Positions 52,111 to 60,933 of a DNA stretch of 64,000 bases are shown here, one piece after another. The stretch is from positions 1 to 64,000 of the forward strand of contig JAGCXA010000060.1 in assembly GCA_017961575.1 (NCBI GenBank), written 5' to 3'. The notes under the pieces are model-generated. The model did not search any database and was not told the origin of the DNA. It saw only the letters and a list, made by a program, of their open reading frames with translations. How positions within the stretch are numbered: position 1 is the stretch's first letter; each line of letters opens with the position of its first letter. Position numbers and translations under genes: made by a program. This stretch comes from Clostridia bacterium. GTDB lineage: Bacteria; Bacillota; Clostridia; Oscillospirales; CAG-272.

Positions 52111-53271
52111 TTATGATTCGGAACGGGCGGCCAACAAGTCGACGTATTGGTGATAGAAAGCGTTGAAGGTTCCGGCGTCGAGCGCGTCGCGGATCTTTTG
52201 CATCAGTTCGTTGTAGAAATAGAGGTTGTGCAGAACCGTCAGGCGCATCCCGAGCATCTCGCGCGCCTTGAACAGGTGGCGGACGTAGGCGCGGCTGTAC
52301 CGGCGGCAGGTCGGGCATCCGCACTTCTCGTCGATGGGGCGCGGATCGTCGAAGTACTTTTCGTTGTTGACGTTCATTTTGCCGTGCCAGGTGAAGAGAT
52401 TGCCGTGGCGGGCGTTGCGGCTGGGCATCACGCAATCGAAGAAATCGACCCCGCGGTACACCCCCTCGAGGATGTTCTGCGGCGTGCCGACGCCCATCAG
52501 ATAGCGGGGCTTATCCTTCGGCATATAGGGTTCGACCGTCTCGATGATATGATACATCGTCTCGGTCTCCTCGCCGACGGCAAGACCGCCGATCGCATAT
52601 CCCGGCAGATCCATTTCCGCCGAGCGGAGCATACTCTCGATCCGGAGATCCTCGTAGGTGCCGCCCTGATTGATCCCGAACAGGAGTTGGTCGGGGTTGA
52701 CGGTCCCTGGTTCCGCGTTGAGACGGGCGAGTTCGGTCTTGCACCGCGAAAGCCAACGCAGGGTGCGCTCCATCGAGCGTTTCACGTAGTCGTAGGGGGC
52801 GGGGTTCTCGACGCACTCGTCGAACGCCATCGCGATGGTCGAGCCGAGGTGGGACTGGATCCGCATACTCTCCTCGGGTCCCATAAAGATATGCGCGCCG
52901 TCCATGTGCGACTGGAACGAGACGCCCTCCTCGGTGATCTTGCGGAGTTTGGCGAGCGAAAAGACCTGAAACCCCCCGCTGTCGGTCAAGATCGGGCGAT
53001 CCCAGTTAAAGAACTTATGCAGCCCGCCCATTTTATAGATCAGATCGTCGCCGGGGCGGATATGCAGGTGATAGGTGTTCGAGAGTTCGACCTGACAGCC
53101 GACGTCGTAGAGGTCCCCGGTCGAGACGCCGCCCTTGATCGCGGCGCTGGTGCCGACGTTCATAAACACGGGGGTTTCGATCGTCCCGTGCACGGTGTGA
53201 AGACGTCCGCGGCGGGCGTTGCCCTCGGTCGCAAGGATCTCGAAGAGACCGTTTCGTTTCTTGTCTTGCAA
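52111..53271 (-). CDS. tgt: Queuine tRNA-ribosyltransferase
   Basis: 386 residues. Exchanges guanine 34 of GUN tRNAs for preQ1. Motifs: VHGTIETPVFMNVGT, LTDSGGFQVFSL (catalytic Asp), MAFDECVENPAPYDY, GINQGGTYEDLRIES and the second catalytic DFFDCVMPSRNARHG; zinc ligands in EKCGCPTCRRYSRAYVRHL. Last gene of the miaB-ylbF-mutS-mutL-tgt operon, 15 bases after mutL. Confidence 0.97.
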   Translation of the reverse strand: MQDKKRNGLFEILATEGNARRGRLHTVHGTIETPVFMNVGTSAAIKGGVSTGDLYDVGCQVELSNTYHLHIRPGDDLIYKMGGLHKFFNWDRPILTDSGGFQVFSLAKLRKITEEGVSFQSHMDGAHIFMGPEESMRIQSHLGSTIAMAFDECVENPAPYDYVKRSMERTLRWLSRCKTELARLNAEPGTVNPDQLLFGINQGGTYEDLRIESMLRSAEMDLPGYAIGGLAVGEETETMYHIIETVEPYMPKDKPRYLMGVGTPQNILEGVYRGVDFFDCVMPSRNARHGNLFTWHGKMNVNNEKYFDDPRPIDEKCGCPTCRRYSRAYVRHLFKAREMLGMRLTVLHNLYFYNELMQKIRDALDAGTFNAFYHQYVDLLAARSES

Positions 53272-53286
53272 GGTTCTTTCCTTTCG

Positions 53287-55269
53287 TTATTTGATCCGGT
53301 CGAAGCGACGGTCAAGTTCCTCTTTGGTCAGGCGGACGGCGATGGGGCGTCCGTGCGGGCAGACCGAGACGGCGGGGTTCTCCATCACGCGGCGGGCGAG
53401 GTATTCAAGCTGCTCTTTGGCGTAGAGCCGTCCGCCCTTGATCGCCGCCTTGCAGGCGACCTGATAGAGCGCGCGTTCGCGCCGTTCGCGGGCGGTGACG
53501 GTCGGGTTGCCTCTCCCCTCTTCGCAGGCGGCGATCGCGCGTTTGAAGAGTTCTTCGGCGTCGGGAATGGCGACGTCGGCGGGGATCGCCGTGATCTCGA
53601 TCCCGCTCTTTCCGTCGGCGTAGTCGAATCCGACGGCGGCAAGGTCGTCGCGGTATTCGAGGGCGGCGGCGACCCCCTCGGGGTCGAGCGCGACGGGGAG
53701 CGGAAGCAGAAGCGACTGCGACGCGACGCGCCCGTCGTTTTGAAGGTTCTCTTTCAGTTCCTCAAAGAGCAGCCGTTCGTGAGCGGCGTGCTGGTCGACG
53801 ATGAGGAGTTCCCCGTCGGTTTCAAGGAACAGATAGGTGCGGAAGGCGTCGCCGATATAACGGTATGCGGGGACGTCCTGCGCAAGCGAGGCGACGGACG
53901 GCGGCGGTTCGGGGACGTTCCCGACGCCGGGGCTGGCGACGCGGACGCCCGACGAGGCGTCGTCCTTCGCCTTCGCGAGATCGGAGAGGAAGCGGTTGGC
54001 GTCCTCCGGTGTCGTGCGGGGGGCGTCGACCGGGCGGGCGACGTAACTCCCGGCGCCGCCCGAAAACGAGCCGCCCGAGCGACCCCGCGAGGGGATCGAA
54101 ACGGGGGGCAACGGATCGCGCGGAGCGGGGGCGGTCCCCCGGAACGCCGTTCCGACGGCGGGGGTTTTGCCCGCGGCGGGGGTCGGAACGCGGTAGCGGT
54201 CGGCGCCCGAGTCGGCGGGGTTGCGATCGACCTGATAGGTCGTTTTGCGGGTATTTTCAAGCGAGAGTTCGGGTCTTCCCTGTCCCGCTTCCAGCGCGGC
54301 GCGGACGGCGTAATAGACGGCTTCAAAGACCGCCTGCTCGTTCGAGAAGCGCACCTCCAATTTCGCGGGGTGCACGTTGACGTCGACGACGCGGGGATCG
54401 CAGGAGAGGAAGAGGACGGCGACCGGGAACTTCTCGGGCGCCATATAGGAGTTGAAGGCGCGTTCGAGGGCGGCGGTCACGGTCTTGCTCCGCACGTAGC
54501 GGGCGTTGATAAAGACGTTCTGGGCGTTGCGGTTGCCGCGCGCGTTGTCGCTCCGCCCGACGAAACCGGTGACGGAAATCCCGCCGGCGTCGCCCGATAC
54601 GGGGAGCAGCCGCGTGGCGAAGTCGCGCCCGAGCAGGGCGTAAAGCGTGTTTTGCAGGTTGCCGTCGCCCGGCGTCGCGAACTTGTCAACGCCGTCGATT
54701 TTCAGCGTCAGGGCGATATCGGGGCGCGACATCGCGACCTTCTCGACCATCGCCGAAACCGCGGCGGCTTCGGTGACGTCGCGCTTTAAGAACTTGCGGC
54801 GGGCGGGCACCGCGCCGAAGAGGTTTTCGACGAGTACCGTCGTGCCGTCGGCGCATCCGACGTCGGTGATCTCGGTGATGTTGCCGGAGGACGCGGCAAG
54901 CAGGGTCCCGGTCGCGGCGTCCTTCGTTTTCGAGATGATCTTCAACTCGGAGACGGCGGCGATGGCGGCGAGCGCCTCCCCGCGGAAACCGAGGGTCGAG
55001 ATCGACGTCAGGTCGTCCGCCGAGTGGATCTTGCTCGTGGCGTGGCGGCGGATCGCCACCGGCAGATCCTCCGGCGACATCCCGCATCCGTTGTCAGAGA
55101 CCCGGATCATCGAGACGCCCCCCGCGCGGATCTCGCAGGTGACTTCGGTCGCGCCCGCGTCGATCGCGTTTTCGAGCAGTTCCTTGACCACCGACGCGGG
55201 GCGGTCGACCACCTCGCCGGCGGCGATCAGGTTGGCGATCTCAAAGCCGAGTACGTTGATTTTTCCCAT
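53287..55269 (-). CDS. mutL: DNA mismatch repair protein MutL
   Basis: 660 residues. GHKL ATPase: VVKELLENAIDAGAT, VSDNGCGM and GFRGEALAAIA; the transducer domain follows. A Pro/Ala-rich linker (about 350-440) leads to the dimerisation domain with the endonuclease motif IVDQHAAHERLLFEE and C-terminal CPHGRPIAVRL, so this MutL should nick DNA itself, as expected without MutH. AAGGAGG-type site before the ATG; 22 bases after mutS. Confidence 0.97.
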   Translation of the reverse strand: MGKINVLGFEIANLIAAGEVVDRPASVVKELLENAIDAGATEVTCEIRAGGVSMIRVSDNGCGMSPEDLPVAIRRHATSKIHSADDLTSISTLGFRGEALAAIAAVSELKIISKTKDAATGTLLAASSGNITEITDVGCADGTTVLVENLFGAVPARRKFLKRDVTEAAAVSAMVEKVAMSRPDIALTLKIDGVDKFATPGDGNLQNTLYALLGRDFATRLLPVSGDAGGISVTGFVGRSDNARGNRNAQNVFINARYVRSKTVTAALERAFNSYMAPEKFPVAVLFLSCDPRVVDVNVHPAKLEVRFSNEQAVFEAVYYAVRAALEAGQGRPELSLENTRKTTYQVDRNPADSGADRYRVPTPAAGKTPAVGTAFRGTAPAPRDPLPPVSIPSRGRSGGSFSGGAGSYVARPVDAPRTTPEDANRFLSDLAKAKDDASSGVRVASPGVGNVPEPPPSVASLAQDVPAYRYIGDAFRTYLFLETDGELLIVDQHAAHERLLFEELKENLQNDGRVASQSLLLPLPVALDPEGVAAALEYRDDLAAVGFDYADGKSGIEITAIPADVAIPDAEELFKRAIAACEEGRGNPTVTARERRERALYQVACKAAIKGGRLYAKEQLEYLARRVMENPAVSVCPHGRPIAVRLTKEELDRRFDRIK

Positions 55270-55291
55270 CCGGGCTCCTCCTTCCCCGCCG

Positions 55292-57940
55292 TCACGAACC
55301 CGACGACAGGATCTTTTTCAGTTGGTAGACGAGGTTCATCGCCTCAAGCGGGGTCATCGTGTCGAGGTTGACCTGCCGGAGTTTCTCGGCGACCTCCTCG
55401 GCTTCCCCGGAGGCGACCATAGCGAACAGATCGTCCGAACGGTCCTCCGCGCTTTCCTTGCGCGCGGGCGGGGTGAAACCGCCCCTCTCCTCGATCTCGG
55501 AAAGGATGGCGCGGGCGCGCTTCACGACGTCGGCGGGAACGCCGGCGAGTTTCGCCACGTCGATCCCGTAACTGTCGTCGGTCGCGCCGGGCACGATCTT
55601 GCGCAGGAAGGTGATGCCGTCGCCCTTCTTTTTGGCGGCGATGTGGCAGTTCACGACGCCGGGGATCTCGCCCTCCATCGAGGTCAGTTCGTGGTAGTGG
55701 GTGGCGAAGAGGGTCTTCGCCCCGATCTTCTTGCCCGCCGAGTATTCGGCGACGGCGCGCGCGATGCTCATTCCGTCGAAGGTGCTGGTGCCTCGCCCGA
55801 CCTCGTCGTAGATGATGAGCGAGTTTTTGGTCGCGTTTTCAAGGATCGACGCGACCTCGGTCATTTCGAGCATAAAGGTCGACTGTCCCGACGCGAGGTC
55901 GTCCGACGCGCCGACGCGGGTGAACACGCGGTCGACCACGCCGATCCGCGCCTCTTTCGCGGGGATGAAACTCCCCATCTGCGCCATAATGACGATCAGC
56001 GCGACCTGCCGCATATAGGTCGACTTCCCCGCCATATTGGGCCCGGTGATGAGCATCAGGCGGCGGTCGGAGGTGTTTAGCGCCGTGTCGTTCGGGACGA
56101 AGTAACTGTCCTCGACGAATTGTTCGACGACCGGGTGCCGACCGTCCTTGATTTCGAGCACGTCGGAGCCGTCGACCTCGGGACAGACGTAGCGGTTCTT
56201 GACCGCGACGTCGGCAAACGAGAGGTAAACGTCGAGTTCGGCGACAAGCGACGCCGAACTGCGGATGCGTTCGGCGGTCTCGGAGACGATCTCGCGCAGG
56301 CGGGTGAAAAGTTCGTATTCGAGGGCGGCGAGTTTTTCGCCCGCGCCGAGGACCTCGGTCTCCATCCGTTTCAGTTCCTCGGTGATATAGCGTTCCCCGG
56401 TGGTGAGCGTCTGCTTGCGGACGTAGGCGTCGGGGACGAGATCGGTCTGCGATTTGCTGACCTCGATGTAGTAGCCGAAAACCTTGTTGAATCCGACTTT
56501 GAGGTTGCGGATCCCGGTCGCCGCCTTCTCGCGTTCCTCGATCTCCTCCATCCAGGGACCCGCGCCGCGCTGGATCGTGCGGAGACGGTCGACGTCGGCG
56601 TTATAGCCGTCGCGGATCATCCCGCCCTCGCGGACGGTGTAGGGCGGCTCGTCGGTCAAGGCGTCGAGCAGCGCTCCCGCGACGTCGTCGAGGGGATCGA
56701 GCCGGGACGCGATCTCGGAGAGCGCCGGGCTTTTGGCGGCGGAAAGCAGACGGCGCAGGTCGGGAAGACAAGCAAGCGAGACGCCGACGGCGCGCAGGTC
56801 GCGGGCGTTCGCCGTGCCGTAGACCGCCTTCGCGGTCAGGCGTTCAAGGTCGAGGATCCCCGAAAGGATCTCGCGGAGATCCTGCCGGAGCATAAAGTCG
56901 CCCACGAGTTCCGAGACGGCTTTCTGCCGTCTCGCGATCGCCTGCGGCGAGATCAGCGGGCGTTGCAGCCACGCGCGGAGCATCCGTCCGCCCATCGAGG
57001 TCTCGGTCTTGTCGAGCACCCAGAGGAGCGAACCGCGCTTCTCTTTCGAGCGCAGCGTTTCAAGCAGTTCGAGGTTGCGGATCGTAGACAGGTCGAGGAT
57101 CAGGTATTGCCCGTCGCCGTAGACGCGGAGCGAACGGACGTAGGTCGTATCGGTCATCTGCGTCTCGCGGATGTAGGCGATCAGGGCGCCGACCGACGAG
57201 AGAAGAAGCGGGTCGGTGAGGAGACCCGCGTCGACGCCGAAACATTCCGCGGCAAGTTCTTTTGCGCGGGCGGCGTCGAAGAGATCGGCGCGGCGGTCGG
57301 TCAGCATCGCGCCGCAGCGGTCGGAAAGGAACGCGGACAGATCGGGGAGCGTCGAAGCCGGAACGTTCAGGATCACCTCGCGGGGGGAATACGAGCCGAA
57401 CTCGTTTTCGAGCCGCGCCTCGACGTTCTCGCCCTCGATCAGGGTGACGGCGATCTCGCCGGTCGAAACGTCGGCGAAGCCGAGCCCGAAGCGTCCTCCG
57501 TCGTAACAGAGGGCGGACAGGTAGTTGTTCTGCCGCTCGGATAAGAGCGTGCCGTCGGTGACGGTGCCGGGGGTGACGACCCGGATGACCTCGCGGGAGA
57601 CGAGCCCCTTGGCAAGCGCGGGATCCTCGGTCTGCTCGCAAATGGCGACGCGATGTCCGCGCTCGACGAGTTTGCCGACGTAGAGGTCGGATTTGTGGAA
57701 AGGAACGCCGCACATCGCGGCGCGCCGTCCGTCCCCGCAGTCGCGCCCGGTCAGGGTGAGTTCGAGTTCGCGCGAGACCGTGACGGCGTCCTCGAAGAAC
57801 ATCTCGTAGAAGTCCCCGAGACGGTACATCAGGATATGATCGGGATACTGCTCCTTTACCGCGATATACTGCGCCATCATCGGGGAAGGATTATTCAGAT
57901 CGGCGATTTTTTCAATGACGTCGGGCGTGCGTTGTGCCAT
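55292..57940 (-). CDS. mutS: DNA mismatch recognition protein MutS
   Basis: 882 residues. The mismatch-reading Phe-X-Glu is in RLGDFYEMFFEDA near residue 40. ATPase: GPNMAGKSTYMRQVALIVIM (Walker A), MTEVASILENAT, and IYDEVGRGTSTFDGMSIA (Walker B), then TLFATHYHEL. C-terminal helices end NLVYQLKKILSS. AGGAGTAAACG precedes the ATG. Coupled with mutL as usual. Confidence 0.98.
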   Translation of the reverse strand: MAQRTPDVIEKIADLNNPSPMMAQYIAVKEQYPDHILMYRLGDFYEMFFEDAVTVSRELELTLTGRDCGDGRRAAMCGVPFHKSDLYVGKLVERGHRVAICEQTEDPALAKGLVSREVIRVVTPGTVTDGTLLSERQNNYLSALCYDGGRFGLGFADVSTGEIAVTLIEGENVEARLENEFGSYSPREVILNVPASTLPDLSAFLSDRCGAMLTDRRADLFDAARAKELAAECFGVDAGLLTDPLLLSSVGALIAYIRETQMTDTTYVRSLRVYGDGQYLILDLSTIRNLELLETLRSKEKRGSLLWVLDKTETSMGGRMLRAWLQRPLISPQAIARRQKAVSELVGDFMLRQDLREILSGILDLERLTAKAVYGTANARDLRAVGVSLACLPDLRRLLSAAKSPALSEIASRLDPLDDVAGALLDALTDEPPYTVREGGMIRDGYNADVDRLRTIQRGAGPWMEEIEEREKAATGIRNLKVGFNKVFGYYIEVSKSQTDLVPDAYVRKQTLTTGERYITEELKRMETEVLGAGEKLAALEYELFTRLREIVSETAERIRSSASLVAELDVYLSFADVAVKNRYVCPEVDGSDVLEIKDGRHPVVEQFVEDSYFVPNDTALNTSDRRLMLITGPNMAGKSTYMRQVALIVIMAQMGSFIPAKEARIGVVDRVFTRVGASDDLASGQSTFMLEMTEVASILENATKNSLIIYDEVGRGTSTFDGMSIARAVAEYSAGKKIGAKTLFATHYHELTSMEGEIPGVVNCHIAAKKKGDGITFLRKIVPGATDDSYGIDVAKLAGVPADVVKRARAILSEIEERGGFTPPARKESAEDRSDDLFAMVASGEAEEVAEKLRQVNLDTMTPLEAMNLVYQLKKILSSGS

Positions 57941-57962
57941 CGTTTACTCCTGATCTTTCGTT

Positions 57963-58367
57963 TTATTGCCCGTTTTTCGACGCGCAGGCGGCGTGGCAGG
58001 TCGAGCAGTCGTGGGTGCAGGGGGCTTCGCCGAAAACGGCGGCGCTGATCGTCGAGTTGACCTCCTGCATCAGACGGTTGACCTCCTGCTCGGCGGCGGT
58101 GAAGTCGCGGTATTCCTCGGCTGAGACGATCTCGCGGGCGAGTTGTTCCATCCGCTCGCGGGCAAGGGAGATCAATCCCTCGTTGCGCTCGCCGTCGGCT
58201 TTCGCGTACTCCTCGCCCAAGATCGAGCGCTGGGTCTCGTACTCGTAGAGGGAGGAGCGGAGGGCGTCGTTCGCCTCGTACGCCGCCTTCGCCGCCTTGT
58301 ATTTGACGATGATCTCATCGGCGGCGATCGCGTCGCCGAGTTGTTTTGCAAGTTCCCCGATAGACAT
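57963..58367 (-). CDS. YlbF/YmcA family protein with C-terminal cysteine cluster
   Basis: 134 residues. Helical YlbF domain (KQLGDAIAADEIIVKYKAAK, then EQEVNRLMQEVNSTISAA). YlbF, YmcA and YaaT form a complex in Bacillus that promotes RNase Y-dependent mRNA maturation and carries iron-sulfur clusters. Here the C-terminus is CTHDCSTCHAACASKNGQ, four closely spaced cysteines that could bind a cluster or metal. The larger upstream frame is discarded because AAAGGAGAAAAAT precedes the ATG at 58367. Between miaB and mutS, a common clostridial order. Confidence 0.85.
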   Translation of the reverse strand: MSIGELAKQLGDAIAADEIIVKYKAAKAAYEANDALRSSLYEYETQRSILGEEYAKADGERNEGLISLARERMEQLAREIVSAEEYRDFTAAEQEVNRLMQEVNSTISAAVFGEAPCTHDCSTCHAACASKNGQ

Positions 58368-58378
58368 ATTTTTCTCCT

Positions 58379-59761
58379 TTATTCGGATAGCGTTCCGCGC
58401 AGGGCGAAGGCGTCGGCGCGGTCGATTCTGACGTTGACGAATTGCCCGACGACGTTTTCGGGCGCGTTGAAATGAACGAGTTTTCCGCCCGCGGTGCGCC
58501 CGGTCACAACGCCCGGCGTTCCGTCGGGGGACGGGCCGTCGGCGAGCACGCGCAGGGTTTGCCCCACGAGCGGACGGTTCTTCTCCGCGGAGATCTCGCA
58601 TTGCAGGTCGAGCAGCCGCCGCATCCGCTCGCGCGAGACGTCGGGCGGAACCTGATCGGGATAATCGGCGGCGGGGGTGCCGCGGCGCGGGGAGTAGATG
58701 AAAGAATAGACCTGATCGAACCCGATCTCCCGGAGGAGGGCGAGGGTCGCTTCAAAATCCCCGTCGGTCTCGCCGGGGAATCCGACGATCACGTCGGAGG
58801 TGAGGGTGATCTCCGGGTCGCGGGCGCGGAGCCGTTCGACGATCGAGCGGTAGCGGGCGACGCCGTAGTGCCGGTTCATCCGTTTCAGGATCGCGTCGGA
58901 GCCCGATTGGAGCGGCAGATGGAAGTGCGGCGCGAGGTGAGGAACGCCGGAAAAGCACGCGATCAGGTCGTCGGAGACGTCCTTCGGATGGCTGGTCATA
59001 AAACGAAGGCGGAAGTCGCCCTCGATCTCCCCGACGCGGCGAACCAGCCCCGTGAAGTCGCAGTCGGAGCGGTAGGAGTTGACGTTCTGCCCGAGCAGGG
59101 TGATCTCCCGCACGCCGTTCCCGACCAGCCCTTCGATCTCGGACAGGACTTCCCCGCTCGCGCGGCTTCGCTCGCGCCCGCGCACGTAGGGGACGATGCA
59201 GTAGGTGCAGAAGTTGTTGCACCCGTACATAATGCTGACCCACGCTTTATGGCGCGAAAGCCGCTCGACCGGAATTCCCTCGTCGATCTTCGGGACGGCG
59301 TCGGGCGCGTCGGGGAGCAGGAAGGTGCGTTTCTTTCTTTGCACCGTCTCGGCGATCAGGGTCGGAAGGCACGCGATCTTCGCCGGTTCAAGGGTGAAAC
59401 TGACGTAGGGATAGCGGCGTTTCAGATCCTCGACCCGGTGGGGTTCCGCCGCCATACACCCGCAAACGCCGATGATGACCCGGGGGTTTTTCTCCTTGAC
59501 GTGTTTGAATCCCCCGATGATCGAGAGCGCTTTCAGTTCGGCGTGCTCGCGGATGGCGCAGGTGTTGACGAGGATCAATTCGGCGTCCTCCGGAGAATCG
59601 GCGCGCCCGTAACCGAGCGACAGAGCAAGACCGAGCAGGCGTTCGCTGTCGGCTTCGTTCTGCTGACAGCCGAAAGTGAGAACGTAGACGCGGCTCTCAC
59701 CGGGGATCACCCAGCGGCGCACCAGTTCGGCGGCATCTTGTCTTACGGTTCTCGTTTCCAC
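58379..59761 (-). CDS. miaB: tRNA-2-methylthio-N6-dimethylallyladenosine synthase
   Basis: 460 residues from a GTG at 59761. N-terminal UPF0004 domain with TFGCQQNEADSERL, NTCAIREHAELKALS and GVCGCMAAEP (three cluster cysteines); radical SAM motif GCNNFCTYCIVPYVRGRERSR; C-terminal TRAM domain (VVTGRTAGGKLVHF). Adds methylthio groups to A37 of tRNAs reading UNN codons, including the tRNA-Ser(UGA) in this window. An ATG at 59800 is in frame but lies on the -10 box; AAAGGAGCGCCGAGG favours the GTG. Confidence 0.96.
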   Translation of the reverse strand: METRTVRQDAAELVRRWVIPGESRVYVLTFGCQQNEADSERLLGLALSLGYGRADSPEDAELILVNTCAIREHAELKALSIIGGFKHVKEKNPRVIIGVCGCMAAEPHRVEDLKRRYPYVSFTLEPAKIACLPTLIAETVQRKKRTFLLPDAPDAVPKIDEGIPVERLSRHKAWVSIMYGCNNFCTYCIVPYVRGRERSRASGEVLSEIEGLVGNGVREITLLGQNVNSYRSDCDFTGLVRRVGEIEGDFRLRFMTSHPKDVSDDLIACFSGVPHLAPHFHLPLQSGSDAILKRMNRHYGVARYRSIVERLRARDPEITLTSDVIVGFPGETDGDFEATLALLREIGFDQVYSFIYSPRRGTPAADYPDQVPPDVSRERMRRLLDLQCEISAEKNRPLVGQTLRVLADGPSPDGTPGVVTGRTAGGKLVHFNAPENVVGQFVNVRIDRADAFALRGTLSE

Positions 59762-59790
59762 CCTCGGCGCTCCTTTGAATTTGATAGTAT

Positions 59791-59819
59791 ATTTTATCAT
59801 AGAAAAGGGGAAAAGTCAA
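59791..59819 (-). promoter_or_regulatory. Promoter of the miaB-ylbF-mutS-mutL-tgt operon
   Basis: Minus strand TTGACT (59819-59814), 17-bp spacer, TAAAAT (59796-59791). Its -10 overlaps an in-frame ATG at 59800, which rules that codon out as the miaB start. Confidence 0.83.
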
Positions 59820-59896
59820 GAAAAACCGACGATAATCGAACGAAATCCGAGCCGACGCGCCAAAAAACAAAAACCCGCGAAAAAGAGAAAAAGGAC

Positions 59897-59925
59897 TTGA
59901 CACCGCGCCGTTTTTTTAGTATAAT
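59897..59925 (+). promoter_or_regulatory. Promoter of tRNA-Ser(GCU)
   Basis: TTGACA (59897-59902), 17-bp spacer, TATAAT (59920-59925), both consensus, 36 bases before the tRNA 5' end. Confidence 0.92.
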
Positions 59926-59961
59926 AAACGGGCAGGAAACGAATGCGACCTGCCTTCATTC

Positions 59962-60052
59962 GGAGAAGTACTCAAGAGGCCGAAGAGGCGCCCCTGCTAA
60001 GGGTGTAGGCCGGGCAACCGGCGCGAGAGTTCAAATCTCTCCTTCTCCGCCA
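59962..60052 (+). tRNA. tRNA-Ser(GCU)
   Basis: 91-base class II tRNA: acceptor GGAGAAG with CTTCTCC, discriminator G and encoded CCA; anticodon loop CTGCTAA giving GCU; long variable arm (TAGGCCGGGCAACCGGCG) and T loop GTTCAAATC. Confidence 0.95.
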
Positions 60053-60095
60053 ACAGAAAGCGTCCCCCATTTCGGGGGGCGCTTTCTGTTGGCGG
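60047..60095. repeat. Long palindrome overlapping the 3' end of tRNA-Ser(GCU)
   Basis: Arms 60047-60068 and 60074-60095 pair over 22 positions (one G.T pair) with an ATTTC loop. The first arm begins with CCGCCA, the tRNA 3' end, and the second repeats it inverted. No U-tract follows. Compare the palindrome at 17151-17203. Confidence 0.88.
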
Positions 60096-60240
60096 ATCAG
60101 TCAAGTTTGAACTCTCCGAGTTTGCGACGCGGACGCGCCGCAAACTCTGTTGGCTCGCCATCCGAAAAAGCCGTCCTTTGTCCGAGGGTCAGGCGAGACA
60201 ACGAGAGTAGCGCCGAGCCGTATGGGGGCGGCTCGGCGCG

Positions 60241-60261
60241 TCAAATCTCTCCTTCTCCGCC
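60241..60261 (+). repeat. 21-bp duplicate of the tRNA-Ser(GCU) 3' end
   Basis: TCAAATCTCTCCTTCTCCGC plus C is identical to 60031-60051 in the tRNA gene, 210 bp downstream. It ends at CC, not CCA. The bases just upstream form a GCCGAGCC hairpin unlike a tRNA. No integrase gene lies between. Confidence 0.85.
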
Positions 60262-60410
60262 CCATTGGTTACTTTTTTGCCTGCGGAAATTCCCTGCTCC
60301 ACCTCATCCGTCGCTCCGCGCCACCTTCCCCTCGGAGGGGAAGGCTTGGAACGAATCCGCGCCGCCAACGCGCTCGCCGTCGCATAGTCGTGCGGGGTAC
60401 GCGCCGTGTC
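60262..60410. other. Gene-free spacer with a short dispersed repeat
   Basis: No open frame with a credible start. It contains CTTCCCCTCGGAGGGGAAGG (60332-60351) followed by CTTGGAACGAA, similar to a segment at 46708-46737 in the middle of the ATGTAAT array. Confidence 0.5.
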
Positions 60411-60534
60411 ACGCGCCCCCGAAACCTTGCAAGCACGCTTCATGGAACCTCTTGCAGACCCCATTCATACAACACGCCGCCCCCGCACGGTGCGGGGGCG
60501 TTTCGTTTGTTTATGCATTTCGGGTTATCGGTTT
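60411..60534 (+). repeat. 124-bp direct repeat, copy 1
   Basis: Begins ACGCGCCCCCGAAACC, continues through TTGCAAGCA and CCTCTTGCAGACCCCATTC, then a GCCCCCGCA/TGCGGGGGC hairpin with GTTTCGTTT tail, and ends near CGGGTTATCGGTTT. About nine substitutions separate it from copy 2 at 60934. The hairpin and tail look like a terminator on the plus strand. Confidence 0.88.
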
Positions 60535-60553
60535 GCGTTGTCTCGATTTCGGC

Positions 60554-60841
60554 TCAGGCAAACACCATTTCGCCGAGAAATATCAAACCGACGGTCACCC
60601 CGACGACAATGACGGTTATCGTAGCGGTCAACGCATAGAATCCGATTTTGTCAAAGCGTAGTTCTTTGCGTCTTGCTATCCGAATCAGAATGAAAGCCGT
60701 AAGGAAAAAAACGCCTACGACGTAAGCGATCGTTGCAAAGCCGGCAAAAATCTCTTGCCAACTATGTGACACCCCTCTTGTACCTGCCCAACCGTCGAGC
60801 AGCCCGACAATTCCGCGGAGCAGATAGCGGATCGTTCTCAT
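60554..60841 (-). CDS. Small two-helix membrane protein
   Basis: 95 residues with two hydrophobic helices (about 31-54 and 67-94, FYALTATITVIVVGVTVGLIFLG) separated by a basic loop RIARRKELRFDK. No family recognised. Base composition is more AT-rich than most neighbours. It has its own strong promoter and lies between two 124-bp direct repeats, as in a small cassette. The binding site (GGGGTAAC) is weak. Confidence 0.65.
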   Translation of the reverse strand: MRTIRYLLRGIVGLLDGWAGTRGVSHSWQEIFAGFATIAYVVGVFFLTAFILIRIARRKELRFDKIGFYALTATITVIVVGVTVGLIFLGEMVFA

Positions 60842-60885
60842 CGCAGTTACCCCATAAACCCGTGTTTTACTGCCGTTCTGTTCTT

Positions 60886-60914
60886 ATTATACTACACGTT
60901 TCCAACGTCGTCAA
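60886..60914 (-). promoter_or_regulatory. Promoter of the small two-helix membrane protein
   Basis: Minus strand TTGACG (60914-60909), 17-bp spacer, TATAAT (60891-60886). Confidence 0.85.
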
Positions 60915-60933
60915 CCTATACCGTTCGGTTCCA

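Noticed and set aside
52147..54789. 880-codon plus-strand frame opposite tgt and mutL
   Set aside because: Antisense shadow; no domain recognised.
59762..59800. Extended miaB start at the ATG at 59800
   Set aside because: The codon lies on the -10 box of the promoter, and a good binding site serves the GTG at 59761.
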